Shown: positions 27,649 through 36,618 of the stretch, one piece after another
How positions within the stretch are numbered: the stretch's first letter is position 1
Layout of the letters: the number at the start of each line of letters is the position of its first letter
Assembly (NCBI GenBank): GCA_022448365.1
Contig: JAKVCS010000003.1
Coordinates: 1-64,000 of the forward strand
DNA length: 64,000 nucleotides
Direction of reading: 5' to 3'
Origin: Saccharospirillaceae bacterium
GTDB lineage: Bacteria > Pseudomonadota > Gammaproteobacteria > Pseudomonadales > Oceanobacteraceae
Position numbers and translations under genes: made by a program
Notes under the pieces: generated by a model
Database searches by the model: none
Told to the model about the DNA's origin: nothing
Seen by the model: only the letters and a program-made list of their open reading frames with translations

Positions 27649-30600
27649 ATGCACTACGTTCGTCTGATCTCATTATCAGCGACCGCTGCAATTGCTCTTG
27701 CGGGCTGCAGTGGTAATTCATCAACAAGCTTTCAAGAATCCAGAGCCGAAAAAGTCAGTGGTTTTGCCGGTGCTGCGAATATGGCTACAACCACCATTCA
27801 GGCCGTCTCGATAACCAATCAGGGCCAGCCCGAAACCGGGCTGACGGATGACAATAAAGAGGCGCTTGTCGGTCGTGTGACAACCACAGCGCCTAATGGC
27901 TATTTTGAGGTTGTTATTGAAGGCGACAAAATTGGCGCCCCGACGGTGGTTATTGCCTCGTCGCCCACCGGCAATTCCAAAATTCGTTGCGAAAAAGTCG
28001 CAGGCTGTGAAGAAACGGCTTATTTGGGCAATATTCCCCTTGAAAAAGGGTTTGAGTATCGGTCGCTGGTTACTGATATTGCTGCGAACATGGTGGTTAA
28101 CGTAAATTGGCTGACTCACATTGCCAATGCTTATGCATACACCTCCTACATAGACACAACCAATGATGGTGTAAATAACCCTGATACCGCAAAACCAGGG
28201 ATTTATAGCCGTTATACGATTGATGTCGCTAACAAGCGAATATCTCAGCTTCTTGGTGTGGCGGATATTACGTCAGTCAGACCGATTGCACCGTCGCAAC
28301 TTGCCGTTCCATTGGACACACCGCTGTTGCTGCAGCAGCAGGGTATTAGTTATGGCGCAATGTTGGCGTCGTTGCAGTATATAAAACCCGATGGTACTTC
28401 TTACGTAGAGTTCCTGAATCATATTATTCGCTCGTTTAACGCTAATAAGGGACAGATGCTCCTCAGGGCACCTGATGATGGCTCAGAAATCTCTGTCGAT
28501 GAGATATGGCGTGGTGCCGAGTTGGCTCTTCGGGAAAACATTGCCTATCTGAGGGGGCGAAACCTTCAGGTGCCCAGTGTTGCAGATGCCGTTTTGGCGG
28601 ATATTGTTGCCGCGCGCGCTGTTATTGAGCAGGCGGATGAAGGGGTTTATACATCCCATCCGGTTCCAACACTGAATGCTTCTGCACAGTCCGAGATCGA
28701 TTCCATCGCCAATGCAAAATGGTTTATCGATGACCTTAACAAGCGTCTTATTAATTTTGATGGTTCAGATCCTTCCACTTGCACCGGCTCAGACTCTGAT
28801 GCTGCAGATTGTCTTCCCAGCTTTATTGATTTTGAATATCGTCGCCATATGGAGCGCTACTGGGATGATCTTGATCAGGCGCTGAATCTTGCCGGACCGG
28901 ACTTAATGGCAGGATTCAGAACTGTTCGTGATGCTGTCGACTATTACGCTTCCGCGTTAAACGGGTCGCCTGATCCGAGCAATCCCCTGGCAGATAGCGG
29001 TCGAGTGACGATCGAAGAAATTGAGTTGCCTGATAATGGTGGCATTGCGGATGATACGAACGACGATGGAAATCCAGGACCGTCTAAAAAGCTGAAGTTG
29101 GTCTCCGGGAGTGATGATGTTCTGTATCTGAGCTTTAAAAAAGATGAAGACACGCCAAGGAAGCCACCGCAGGGTAAATCGTATCTCTTCAGAATTTATA
29201 TAGAAGGTAAGCTTACTGAAAACAGTCGTAGTTTCAGCTTTGATGTAGGCAGCGACTCCACCGGACAACTGGTTAAGCCTTATTTGGAATTAGAGTATGA
29301 AAATGCTCTGGCCACTCCTGTACCTTTTGCAGTAGCAGAACCGCTTACATTGAAGCTGGTGTGGCCGAGTGTGCGTGTCCAATCCAGTGGTGTAGAACGC
29401 AGTTACGATTTGACGCAGCTGTTTGAAGCTGAGTTGGTGGGTATCACTGATCCCATTATCGAAAGCAGCGAGATGCGCTATAACCTCAAACGCATCAGTT
29501 ATCGTGGTCTCGCTGAGGGCGACATCATTAATCCAGGCGCTGACGAGGAAATCAGAGATAAAACAGAGGGAATTCTGACGCTCAATTCGGCGGAATGGAG
29601 TAATTACTACCCACAAAATAAATGGCCGCAGCTGGAAGAATTTCTGCAGGTCAGACCGGGTTTTGATGTGGTTAGCGAGGAGGATTCAGTATTTCGTTAT
29701 TTTGTAGGTAATGAGGTTGTTGATTCCCAATCTGTCGATTATCTCGACCTTCAATTACTCAATGGTGATGGCAGTGTGGCATCCGGTACTCGTTATCGAT
29801 TGCACCTTGTTGCCGATGAAGCGAATCAGTTTGATATTGAGGCGTGCTCTCTCGATATAAGTGCTCCGGACACTCCAGCGGTTAATGTCTGTAGTCAGCC
29901 CGTCCGACGTTTACAAGCGTTGCCGGCTGGTCAGCAGAGCATTCAGATTGAGCAACTCGCGCAAAAATTACTGCCTGAAATCTATTCTATTAATGGGCGC
30001 GGTAGTTTTTTACCCAAGTTTGCTATGAATGCCGGTGATGCTGTTGACACATTAACGCGGAGTCAGTGGATGTTGCTACCAGGACGGGTGATCAACATCA
30101 GTGAGGGGTTGTTTCGTTATCGGGTTGGTAATGAAGATTTCGACGACGCAGACTATTCCGGGAATATCAGTTATGTCGACTTTGTGGTACTGACAGACAA
30201 TGACAATGTTTCAATCGGGTATCGCAACCGGTTGATTCCAATGGTCGATCAGTCTGATCAGTTCTATCTGCAACGATGTGCGATCAATGTCGATGAAAAC
30301 GGCAATGGTACGGTGGTTACCACAGGGGTTGGTGACGACGAAAAAGAAACGTGTGATGAAAAGACCGCGGTATCAGGAGAGCCGAATATCAGCTCACTTG
30401 CGCTCGCTTTACAGCGAAATACTTATACGGTGCCAAGTAGAGGGCTCTATCAGGTGCGGTTGCCGGTCGCGCCTGTTGTCAGGTTGAATGAGGAAACTCA
30501 GGAATATGTTGAGGTTATTGAACCGTTACCTCTTGATGAATCGAATGCTGTGACTCTCAACGGCGCATTGGTTTCCCAGATACGATACGGCGTCGATAGC

Positions 30601-31131
30601 CTATCACTCCGGCTGGCAGCTGAGACTTACAATCGGGATACCGGGCAAGAAGAGGAAAGTGTTGGACCGTTGATCGCCGACATTAAAGCAAAAGTCCTGG
30701 CCGATAACCTGTACGATTTTGCAATCACATTTGGTTATAAGTACCAATACCTGGTTGATGTGGTGCCAACTGGCACGGATGCTCAGAGTTTATTCGTCGC
30801 CTATCGCGCAGGTTTTGGATCGGGTAATGACCTGAGTATTGAGGAAATCGGCACTCTTTTGATTTTCCGTGGGGGCGTGGTACTGGCGGGCAAAGATGCA
30901 GCGGAAAGCGTTGGCTTGTTTGCCACAAGCAAAGTCGATTACGAGCGGACTCAAGCGAATACCGATGTGAAAGCGTGCGGTGCCGCAAACCGGGATCAGG
31001 GCGTCATCCGTTGTGATGCGCTTGCCTATATTGGTTTTAAGGGGGCGCTGCTGGGGGTTGTTCGTGAGGAACGCGACGATGTCTACGTTGCTCGCTTCAT
31101 CAACGGTGACTTCGTTATTCTCGGTAAGTGA
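27649..31131 (+). CDS. Giant lipoprotein, paralogue of the one at 20644 (function unknown)
   Basis: A 1160-aa predicted lipoprotein with signal peptide MHYVRLISLSATAAIALAGC; the lipid Cys is residue 20, followed by SGNSSTS. The mature protein is acidic, with Asp-rich stretches and predominantly beta-like, repetitive blocks. It contains near-repeats such as VFRYFVGNEVVDSQSVDYLD and LFRYRVGNEDFDDADYSG. It aligns with the 20644 gene product at both ends (CEKVAGCEET; ISQLLGVADI; YGAMLASLQ; LGVVREERDDVYVARFINGDF). Its TGA overlaps the ATG of the downstream beta-barrel gene, so the two are translationally coupled. No known enzyme motif is visible. Confidence 0.82.
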   Translation: MHYVRLISLSATAAIALAGCSGNSSTSFQESRAEKVSGFAGAANMATTTIQAVSITNQGQPETGLTDDNKEALVGRVTTTAPNGYFEVVIEGDKIGAPTVVIASSPTGNSKIRCEKVAGCEETAYLGNIPLEKGFEYRSLVTDIAANMVVNVNWLTHIANAYAYTSYIDTTNDGVNNPDTAKPGIYSRYTIDVANKRISQLLGVADITSVRPIAPSQLAVPLDTPLLLQQQGISYGAMLASLQYIKPDGTSYVEFLNHIIRSFNANKGQMLLRAPDDGSEISVDEIWRGAELALRENIAYLRGRNLQVPSVADAVLADIVAARAVIEQADEGVYTSHPVPTLNASAQSEIDSIANAKWFIDDLNKRLINFDGSDPSTCTGSDSDAADCLPSFIDFEYRRHMERYWDDLDQALNLAGPDLMAGFRTVRDAVDYYASALNGSPDPSNPLADSGRVTIEEIELPDNGGIADDTNDDGNPGPSKKLKLVSGSDDVLYLSFKKDEDTPRKPPQGKSYLFRIYIEGKLTENSRSFSFDVGSDSTGQLVKPYLELEYENALATPVPFAVAEPLTLKLVWPSVRVQSSGVERSYDLTQLFEAELVGITDPIIESSEMRYNLKRISYRGLAEGDIINPGADEEIRDKTEGILTLNSAEWSNYYPQNKWPQLEEFLQVRPGFDVVSEEDSVFRYFVGNEVVDSQSVDYLDLQLLNGDGSVASGTRYRLHLVADEANQFDIEACSLDISAPDTPAVNVCSQPVRRLQALPAGQQSIQIEQLAQKLLPEIYSINGRGSFLPKFAMNAGDAVDTLTRSQWMLLPGRVINISEGLFRYRVGNEDFDDADYSGNISYVDFVVLTDNDNVSIGYRNRLIPMVDQSDQFYLQRCAINVDENGNGTVVTTGVGDDEKETCDEKTAVSGEPNISSLALALQRNTYTVPSRGLYQVRLPVAPVVRLNEETQEYVEVIEPLPLDESNAVTLNGALVSQIRYGVDSLSLRLAAETYNRDTGQEEESVGPLIADIKAKVLADNLYDFAITFGYKYQYLVDVVPTGTDAQSLFVAYRAGFGSGNDLSIEEIGTLLIFRGGVVLAGKDAAESVGLFATSKVDYERTQANTDVKACGAANRDQGVIRCDALAYIGFKGALLGVVREERDDVYVARFINGDFVILGK

Positions 31132-32189
31132 TGATCGCTGGTAGTAAAAAAGTCGCTGCTGTTTTGATGTGTTTGGCGCTGGCGCCCGGTAATCAAGCGG
31201 TATCGGCCACCGGATCTGTATTTATGGAAGCAGATTTGGTTGCCAGCTCCGACCCTGTAGCCATTGAGGATATGATATCGGGCTGGGATGGAGCATTTCA
31301 GCCAGGGGAATATGCCTTCGCCAACCTGACGAGCGTCTATGGTTTTGCAGTGAATGGTTGGCGTTTCAGTCGGGATCGGCGCTGGTACTATTACTTGTCT
31401 TTTTCAGAACAAACATCACGGTTCTTCAACTCGCTGGAGAAAGGCGGAGGTGTCAGTGCCGGTGATGTTGACCTCGAAGCAAAGTCGTTTCGTGCCAGTG
31501 GCTTTTCCTTCGGCAAGCACTTTGAGTTTGCCGGTGGTTGGGCGATGGAGCCCAGGATCTCTGTTTATGATATCGATCGGTATCAATTTGGCAGCTTAAA
31601 AGGGTTTGCTGAAAGTGGTAATGAGGAATCGGATCTTAATGCATCTGCATTGCTCGATTATTACTTTGACGAAGATAAGATCCTTGAGTACGAAGACGAC
31701 CATAAAAATGGTCAGGGAGTAAGTCTGTCATTGTCCGGCCAGGTAACATTTAGCCCTGAATTTCTTCTTCGGTATCAACTGGCCGATATCTGGAACCGAC
31801 TCGAATTTGATGCGGCGACCTTCACCCGTGGGTGTATTGAGTTCAACTCACCTGCCAATCCGATCTGTAATGCGCAGGGCAGTGCCAGTGGTCGTTCTGG
31901 ACTGGATTATTATTTAACTTCAATACCGATGACGGTTCAGGCCCGGTTGTCTTACCAACCGCTAAGTATCGATGCCGCCGTCTATATTCATGAAAAATAC
32001 CGCCGGCTGGGTGTCGGGAAGGGCTGGGACACCGGGTTCGGGCAGTTTTACGTTGATGCCTATTCAACGCGACAACTGGGTCTTCGATGGCAATCTGAGT
32101 GGCATCGGCTGACGCTGGCTTCGGATCAGTCGAAAGCTTCGAAGGCTCGTGATGTCGATGTTAATTTAGCGCTGCATTGGCGTTGGTGA
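31131..32189 (+). CDS. Predicted outer-membrane beta-barrel protein coupled to the giant lipoprotein
   Basis: A 352-aa exported protein with a signal peptide (SKKVAAVLMCLALAPG, cleavage likely near QAVSA). The rest shows alternating polar and hydrophobic residues of beta-strands, many Tyr and Trp, and a final strand VNLALHWRW ending in an aromatic residue, the usual BAM-targeting signal. I choose ATG 31131, which overlaps the upstream stop as TGATG; a GTG at 31128 is possible. It may belong to the solitary autotransporter-like barrel families, but this is uncertain. Coupling suggests it anchors, exports or senses with the lipoprotein. Confidence 0.72.
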   Translation: MIAGSKKVAAVLMCLALAPGNQAVSATGSVFMEADLVASSDPVAIEDMISGWDGAFQPGEYAFANLTSVYGFAVNGWRFSRDRRWYYYLSFSEQTSRFFNSLEKGGGVSAGDVDLEAKSFRASGFSFGKHFEFAGGWAMEPRISVYDIDRYQFGSLKGFAESGNEESDLNASALLDYYFDEDKILEYEDDHKNGQGVSLSLSGQVTFSPEFLLRYQLADIWNRLEFDAATFTRGCIEFNSPANPICNAQGSASGRSGLDYYLTSIPMTVQARLSYQPLSIDAAVYIHEKYRRLGVGKGWDTGFGQFYVDAYSTRQLGLRWQSEWHRLTLASDQSKASKARDVDVNLALHWRW

Positions 32190-32278
32190 TTTATCGATCT
32201 TATGCGAGTGTTCATCGGGCCTGCGCCCGATAATAAATTCCGGTATTATGCCTGCTGACCCGGCATAGCAAACATTCC

Positions 32279-33748
32279 ATGTATCTTGAACACTTCGGCC
32301 TGACACGCTTTCCATTCAGTATTGCGCCCGATCCCGATTTTTTGTACCCCACCCGGGCGCACCAGGAAGCCCTGGCGCATCTGCATTATGCCTTTGCCGG
32401 ATCCGGTGGTCTGGTGTGTCTTACTGGTGAAGTCGGCACTGGTAAGACAACGGTATGCCGGGCCTTTATTGAACAATTACCCGAAAATACCCGGCTTGCT
32501 TATATATTTAATCCCCAGTTATCACCGCTTGAGCTGCTTCAATCGATCTGTGAAGAGCTGGAGATTCATTACCCGTCAGATGCAAGTTTGAAAGTGTTGT
32601 ATCGAACGCTGAATGACGCGCTGTTGGATATGTATGCTCAGGGTGAAAAAGTCATTTGTCTGATTGACGAAGCTCAGTCAATGCCTGTGCCACTGTTAGA
32701 GCAGGTTCGTTTGTTAACAAACCTGGAAACCAGTACGGAAAAACTGCTGACGGTTATTCTGGTTGGACAGCCCGAACTCAATGAGCTGCTGGCCCGGTAC
32801 GAATTACGCCAGTTGAGTCAGCGGATCACAGCCCGTTACCACCTTAACCATCTGACCAGTGACGAGTGTTTTCGTTACCTGTCCCATCGGCTGGCATACA
32901 GCGGTGCTGTAAACAACGCGCTATTCGCCGAATCATTATCGCGTCTCATATGGCAAACAACACAAGGTGTTCCGAGGTTGATCAACAGCGTTGCGGATCG
33001 TGCATTATTGGGTACCTACTCGCAGGGTAAAGCTGCACCGGATAGAAAAACAGTGAAGCGAGCGATTGATGAACTGAAGCCGGTTGCGCTGCACCGTTCT
33101 TCCGCCAAGGCAATCAACTGGCTTGGTTGGAGTGTTGGTAGCAGTGCACTGGTGTTGGGAATCTGGTTTGCATCTCAATATCTGTCATGGCCACTGGTTG
33201 AGGAATCAGCAGAATCCGTTAACACGCCGGTTGCCTCGCTTGCCAGGGTCTACGGTGTTGAGACGGACAGTTGTGCGCAACTGGAGAGGTCTTCTTTGCG
33301 CTGTCTCTGGGCGGGATGGCCGCTTAGTGATATTCAGTCCGCTTCATTGCCTGCCATGATTTATGTTCGTGACGTCATATCAGGACATGAGCGTTGGATT
33401 ACGGCAAGCACCTTCAGTGCTGGTGATTATGATTATCTCGGCCGGTCTTTGGTACTGTGGTCGCCACCGGCTGGTTATACCGGTGTTATTAAACCTGGCC
33501 AAAGTTCCGAGGTCGTCGCGTGGGTTCGTGACAGATTGTCGGGAGCTGATCAGGCAGGCTGGAAGATTATTTCACCCGTTGGAAAAGATACTCCGGCGAA
33601 TATGGCTAACTTGTATGATCCGCTGTTAGCGCGCCTGGTCGCAGAATTCCAAACCAATCATGGTCTGAAACCAGATCAGATGATTGGACCAAAAACCCTC
33701 TTGGCACTCCAGGCAATGCAGGTAGCTGCGACGGAGAGCGTGCAGTAA
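32279..33748 (+). CDS. gspA: General secretion pathway protein A (ExeA-like AAA ATPase with PG-binding domain)
   Basis: A 489-aa inner-membrane ATPase. Residues about 40-270 form the AAA domain, with Walker A GEVGTGKTT near 51-59 and Walker B VICLIDEAQ. A membrane segment follows (LGWSVGSSALVLGIWFA). The periplasmic part ends in a peptidoglycan-binding domain (LLARLVAEFQTNHGLKPDQ, then IGPKTLLALQAM). In Aeromonas, ExeA with ExeB lets the type II secretin assemble through the peptidoglycan. Its TAA shares a base with gspB's ATG. No other type II secretion genes lie in the window. Confidence 0.9.
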   Translation: MYLEHFGLTRFPFSIAPDPDFLYPTRAHQEALAHLHYAFAGSGGLVCLTGEVGTGKTTVCRAFIEQLPENTRLAYIFNPQLSPLELLQSICEELEIHYPSDASLKVLYRTLNDALLDMYAQGEKVICLIDEAQSMPVPLLEQVRLLTNLETSTEKLLTVILVGQPELNELLARYELRQLSQRITARYHLNHLTSDECFRYLSHRLAYSGAVNNALFAESLSRLIWQTTQGVPRLINSVADRALLGTYSQGKAAPDRKTVKRAIDELKPVALHRSSAKAINWLGWSVGSSALVLGIWFASQYLSWPLVEESAESVNTPVASLARVYGVETDSCAQLERSSLRCLWAGWPLSDIQSASLPAMIYVRDVISGHERWITASTFSAGDYDYLGRSLVLWSPPAGYTGVIKPGQSSEVVAWVRDRLSGADQAGWKIISPVGKDTPANMANLYDPLLARLVAEFQTNHGLKPDQMIGPKTLLALQAMQVAATESVQ

Positions 33749-34464
33749 TGTCGTATATTCTTGAAGCACTGAAAAAGTCGGAGCAGCAGCGTCAGCACCA
33801 TGGTCAATCACAACCATCGGTATCCGGCTGGCTCGACGGTGACTCTGCCAAGCAAGCGTCATCATTGTTGCCAGGGCTCTTTGTCGGAATGGTCATGGCT
33901 CTGCTGATTTCCGCAATCATTGCGTATTGGTATTTGCCAGAAAGCAGCCAGCTCTCCGAAGGTGATGACGTTGTAAGCTTCAGGGCTGAAGCTAATGCGG
34001 AAAAGCCAGAATACGTTGATGTCATGCCCGCTAGACAATCATCCGGTGGGGATCAATCGCGGGCAGAAAGGCAGTCAGTTGAACACAACCACAATGTTTC
34101 TGGTTCTGTGGGAGAGCCACAATCAGCCGCGCAACATCCGCCAGTCCTAAAAAAGCGGTCAGAAAAAATTCTGCCTGACAACAAATCGGAAGATGTGGTT
34201 AGTCAGCGGGTTCAGCGAAGTCAGCGACAATTGCCGCCGTTGAATGTACTTAAGAAAGTCCCTGATCTGATCATAACCGGCCACATTTACAGCTCAGTAG
34301 CTGATAAGCGCAGCGTTAGTATGAACGGCCATGATTGGCAGGAGGGCGATTATATCGCACCTGGTTTAACGCTCAGTGAGATAACGCCGAGCGGTATCGT
34401 GGTTGAAATTGATGGCTGGAGCTTACCGGTAAAACGAAATCGCGGTTGGCAGGCAATCGACTGA
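33748..34464 (+). CDS. gspB: General secretion pathway protein B (type II secretion assembly factor)
   Basis: A 238-aa single-pass inner-membrane protein. It starts with MSYILEALKKSEQQRQ, the typical GspB opening, has one membrane helix near 45-65, a disordered polar linker, and the C-terminal GspB domain from LPPLNVLKKVPDLIITGHIY to the end, with SVSMNGHDWQEGDY inside. It works with GspA in secretin assembly, and its gene overlaps gspA by one base. dinG starts 2 bases after its stop. Confidence 0.9.
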   Translation: MSYILEALKKSEQQRQHHGQSQPSVSGWLDGDSAKQASSLLPGLFVGMVMALLISAIIAYWYLPESSQLSEGDDVVSFRAEANAEKPEYVDVMPARQSSGGDQSRAERQSVEHNHNVSGSVGEPQSAAQHPPVLKKRSEKILPDNKSEDVVSQRVQRSQRQLPPLNVLKKVPDLIITGHIYSSVADKRSVSMNGHDWQEGDYIAPGLTLSEITPSGIVVEIDGWSLPVKRNRGWQAID

Positions 34465-34465
34465 T

Positions 34466-36559
34466 ATGTTGCAAAAAGAAACCAAAGAGCGCATTCAGGG
34501 GTTATACCGTGAATTGATTAAAACCCTGGATTTAAAGCCGAGGTACGGACAGCGTGTAATGATTGCCGAGGTTGCGAAGACTCTGGGCGCCGTGCGTGAG
34601 GATGATAAGGGTCAGCGTGAGAATGATCAGGGTATCTGTGTTGTTGAAGCGGGCACTGGTACGGGTAAGACACTCGCCTATTTATTGGCTGCCCTGCCAA
34701 TAGCGATCGAAAGAGAAAAGAAGTTGCTGGTATCGACCGCAACGGTTGCGCTACAGGAACAGATCCTTGACAAAGACCTGCCAAATTTAAAGAAAAATAT
34801 ATCGTTACCTTTTAATTTTGCTTTGGCGAAAGGACGAGGTCGTTACCTGTGTCTTCTTAAACTTGATAAGTCACTGCAACAGTTATCCGGTTTGTTATCA
34901 ACCACAGTGGATTTGTTTGAGCAGTCGCCTGAAGAACAGGATAAAGAACTGTACGAAGCGATGTTGCTGGCTTATGGCAAGGGTGATTGGGATGGTGATC
35001 GCGACCGCTGGCCGGATGAAATTGAAAATGGTCAATGGAGTCACCTGACGGCAACGCACCGTGAATGTTCTAACCGTCGATGTCAGCATTTTGATAATTG
35101 TTCGTTCTTTAAAGCACGTAAGGCGATGGAAGATGCCGATGTTATTGTTGCTAACCATGATTTAGTTCTATCCGACTTGTCGCTGGGTGGCGGAGCTGTA
35201 TTGCCTGCACCGGAAAAAACAATCTATGTTCTTGATGAAGGTCATCACCTTGCGGATAAGGCACTCAATCACTTTCGCTTGGAGATTGGTGTCCGGGCAC
35301 AGAGAAAGTGGCTGACACAGCTTGAAAAGGGTTTAGAACAGTTTGTCGCTGCCGGGGGTATTCCGCATTCAATGCTGCACTCCCTTGGAGAGGCACCGTC
35401 CCAGATCCGGGAGATTATTCAGACCATGAGTCTGGTGTGGCCGCTGGTGATGGAGTTACTCGGTGAGCAGGAGAGGCTGAGGTTTGAATTTGGTCAGATG
35501 CCCGACAACTTGCGGCAACTCATGGCCAACATTAAAGAGCCGTTACAGCCGTTGCTTTTGTGTCTGGAAAAGTTGACGGATGCGTTGCAAAAGTCGCTTG
35601 ATCCGAAAGGCGACGGTGATTTTTCCCGCGATATCGCAGAAAGCTGGCAAGCGCCTATGGGCATTATGTATGCGCGAGCTGAACAGCTATCTGAAGCCGT
35701 TTCCTGGCTGTCAGCAGAAGATAAAGAGGGCGAACTCCCGGTTGCTCGCTGGTTGTCACGAACACCTTACGGTGATGATTGGGATATTCGCATCTCAGCG
35801 TCGCCGATTTCTGTTGCAGCGCAGTTGAGAAAAAACCTCTGGTGGCGTTGTTACGGCGCTGTACTCACATCTGCGACTCTGACGGCGCTCAACAGCTTTA
35901 ATAATCTGACATTTGAAACGGGCTTGCCCGATTGGGCGAATTATCAACGTGTTGTGTCGCCTTTCAATTACCCAGAGTTGGGTCAGCTTGAAACGGTCAA
36001 TCTGGCATCTGACCCAAAGAGTGATCAGTTTCAATCGGATGTCGAACAATGGCTGAAGACAAACATTGATCTCACTAAGGGTTCGTTAATTCTTTTCAGT
36101 TCGCGTGCGCAGCTTGAAGCTACCCGGGATTACTTTATATCCGACTGGTACGACAACCTGTTATGTCAGGGTTTCCTGCCTAAGACCGAAATTGTCAGAA
36201 GGCATAAAGAACGTATTGATAACGGTACTGGTAATGTAATTTTTGGTCTTGCCAGTTTCGCCGAGGGGATTGACTTGCCCGGTGATTACGTAACTCATGT
36301 GGTTATTGTGAAAATACCATTCGGAGTTCCGGATGATCCGATTCTGGCGGCAACCAGTGAGTGGCTTGAGAGCAGGGGGCGTAATCCATTTATGGATCTT
36401 ACCCTGCCAGCAGCCTCTGTCAGATTAGTGCAGGCTTGTGGGCGACTGATTCGTAAGGAAGACGACCATGGTCGTGTGAGTATGCTCGACAAGAGATTGT
36501 TGTCACATCGATACGGTCAGCTGTTGCTGGATGCGTTGCCGCCTCTGAAACGGATCTGA
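34466..36559 (+). CDS. dinG: ATP-dependent DNA helicase DinG
   Basis: An XPD-like superfamily 2 5'-3' helicase that unwinds D-loops, R-loops and replication forks. At 697 aa it is close to E. coli DinG (716 aa). Walker A GTGTGKTLAY is near residue 60, the four iron-sulfur-cluster cysteines appear in GRYLC and ECSNRRCQHFDNC, and the helicase II box is DEGHHLAD. The C-terminal helicase motifs include FAEGIDLPGDYV and QACGRLIRKEDD. It starts 2 bases after gspB, so it may be transcribed with it. No LexA box is evident just upstream. Confidence 0.95.
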   Translation: MLQKETKERIQGLYRELIKTLDLKPRYGQRVMIAEVAKTLGAVREDDKGQRENDQGICVVEAGTGTGKTLAYLLAALPIAIEREKKLLVSTATVALQEQILDKDLPNLKKNISLPFNFALAKGRGRYLCLLKLDKSLQQLSGLLSTTVDLFEQSPEEQDKELYEAMLLAYGKGDWDGDRDRWPDEIENGQWSHLTATHRECSNRRCQHFDNCSFFKARKAMEDADVIVANHDLVLSDLSLGGGAVLPAPEKTIYVLDEGHHLADKALNHFRLEIGVRAQRKWLTQLEKGLEQFVAAGGIPHSMLHSLGEAPSQIREIIQTMSLVWPLVMELLGEQERLRFEFGQMPDNLRQLMANIKEPLQPLLLCLEKLTDALQKSLDPKGDGDFSRDIAESWQAPMGIMYARAEQLSEAVSWLSAEDKEGELPVARWLSRTPYGDDWDIRISASPISVAAQLRKNLWWRCYGAVLTSATLTALNSFNNLTFETGLPDWANYQRVVSPFNYPELGQLETVNLASDPKSDQFQSDVEQWLKTNIDLTKGSLILFSSRAQLEATRDYFISDWYDNLLCQGFLPKTEIVRRHKERIDNGTGNVIFGLASFAEGIDLPGDYVTHVVIVKIPFGVPDDPILAATSEWLESRGRNPFMDLTLPAASVRLVQACGRLIRKEDDHGRVSMLDKRLLSHRYGQLLLDALPPLKRI

Positions 36560-36572
36560 TGGTGCGTGGCGA

Positions 36573-36612
36573 TAAAAAGCCAGCGCCCTGAAGAGGCGCA
36601 GGGGCTTTTTTT
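36573..36612 (+). terminator. Rho-independent terminator after dinG
   Basis: AAAAAGCC and GGCTTTTT pair, with an inner GCGCC/GGCGC stem, followed by a long T-run. Confidence 0.82.
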
Positions 36613-36618
36613 TACAAT

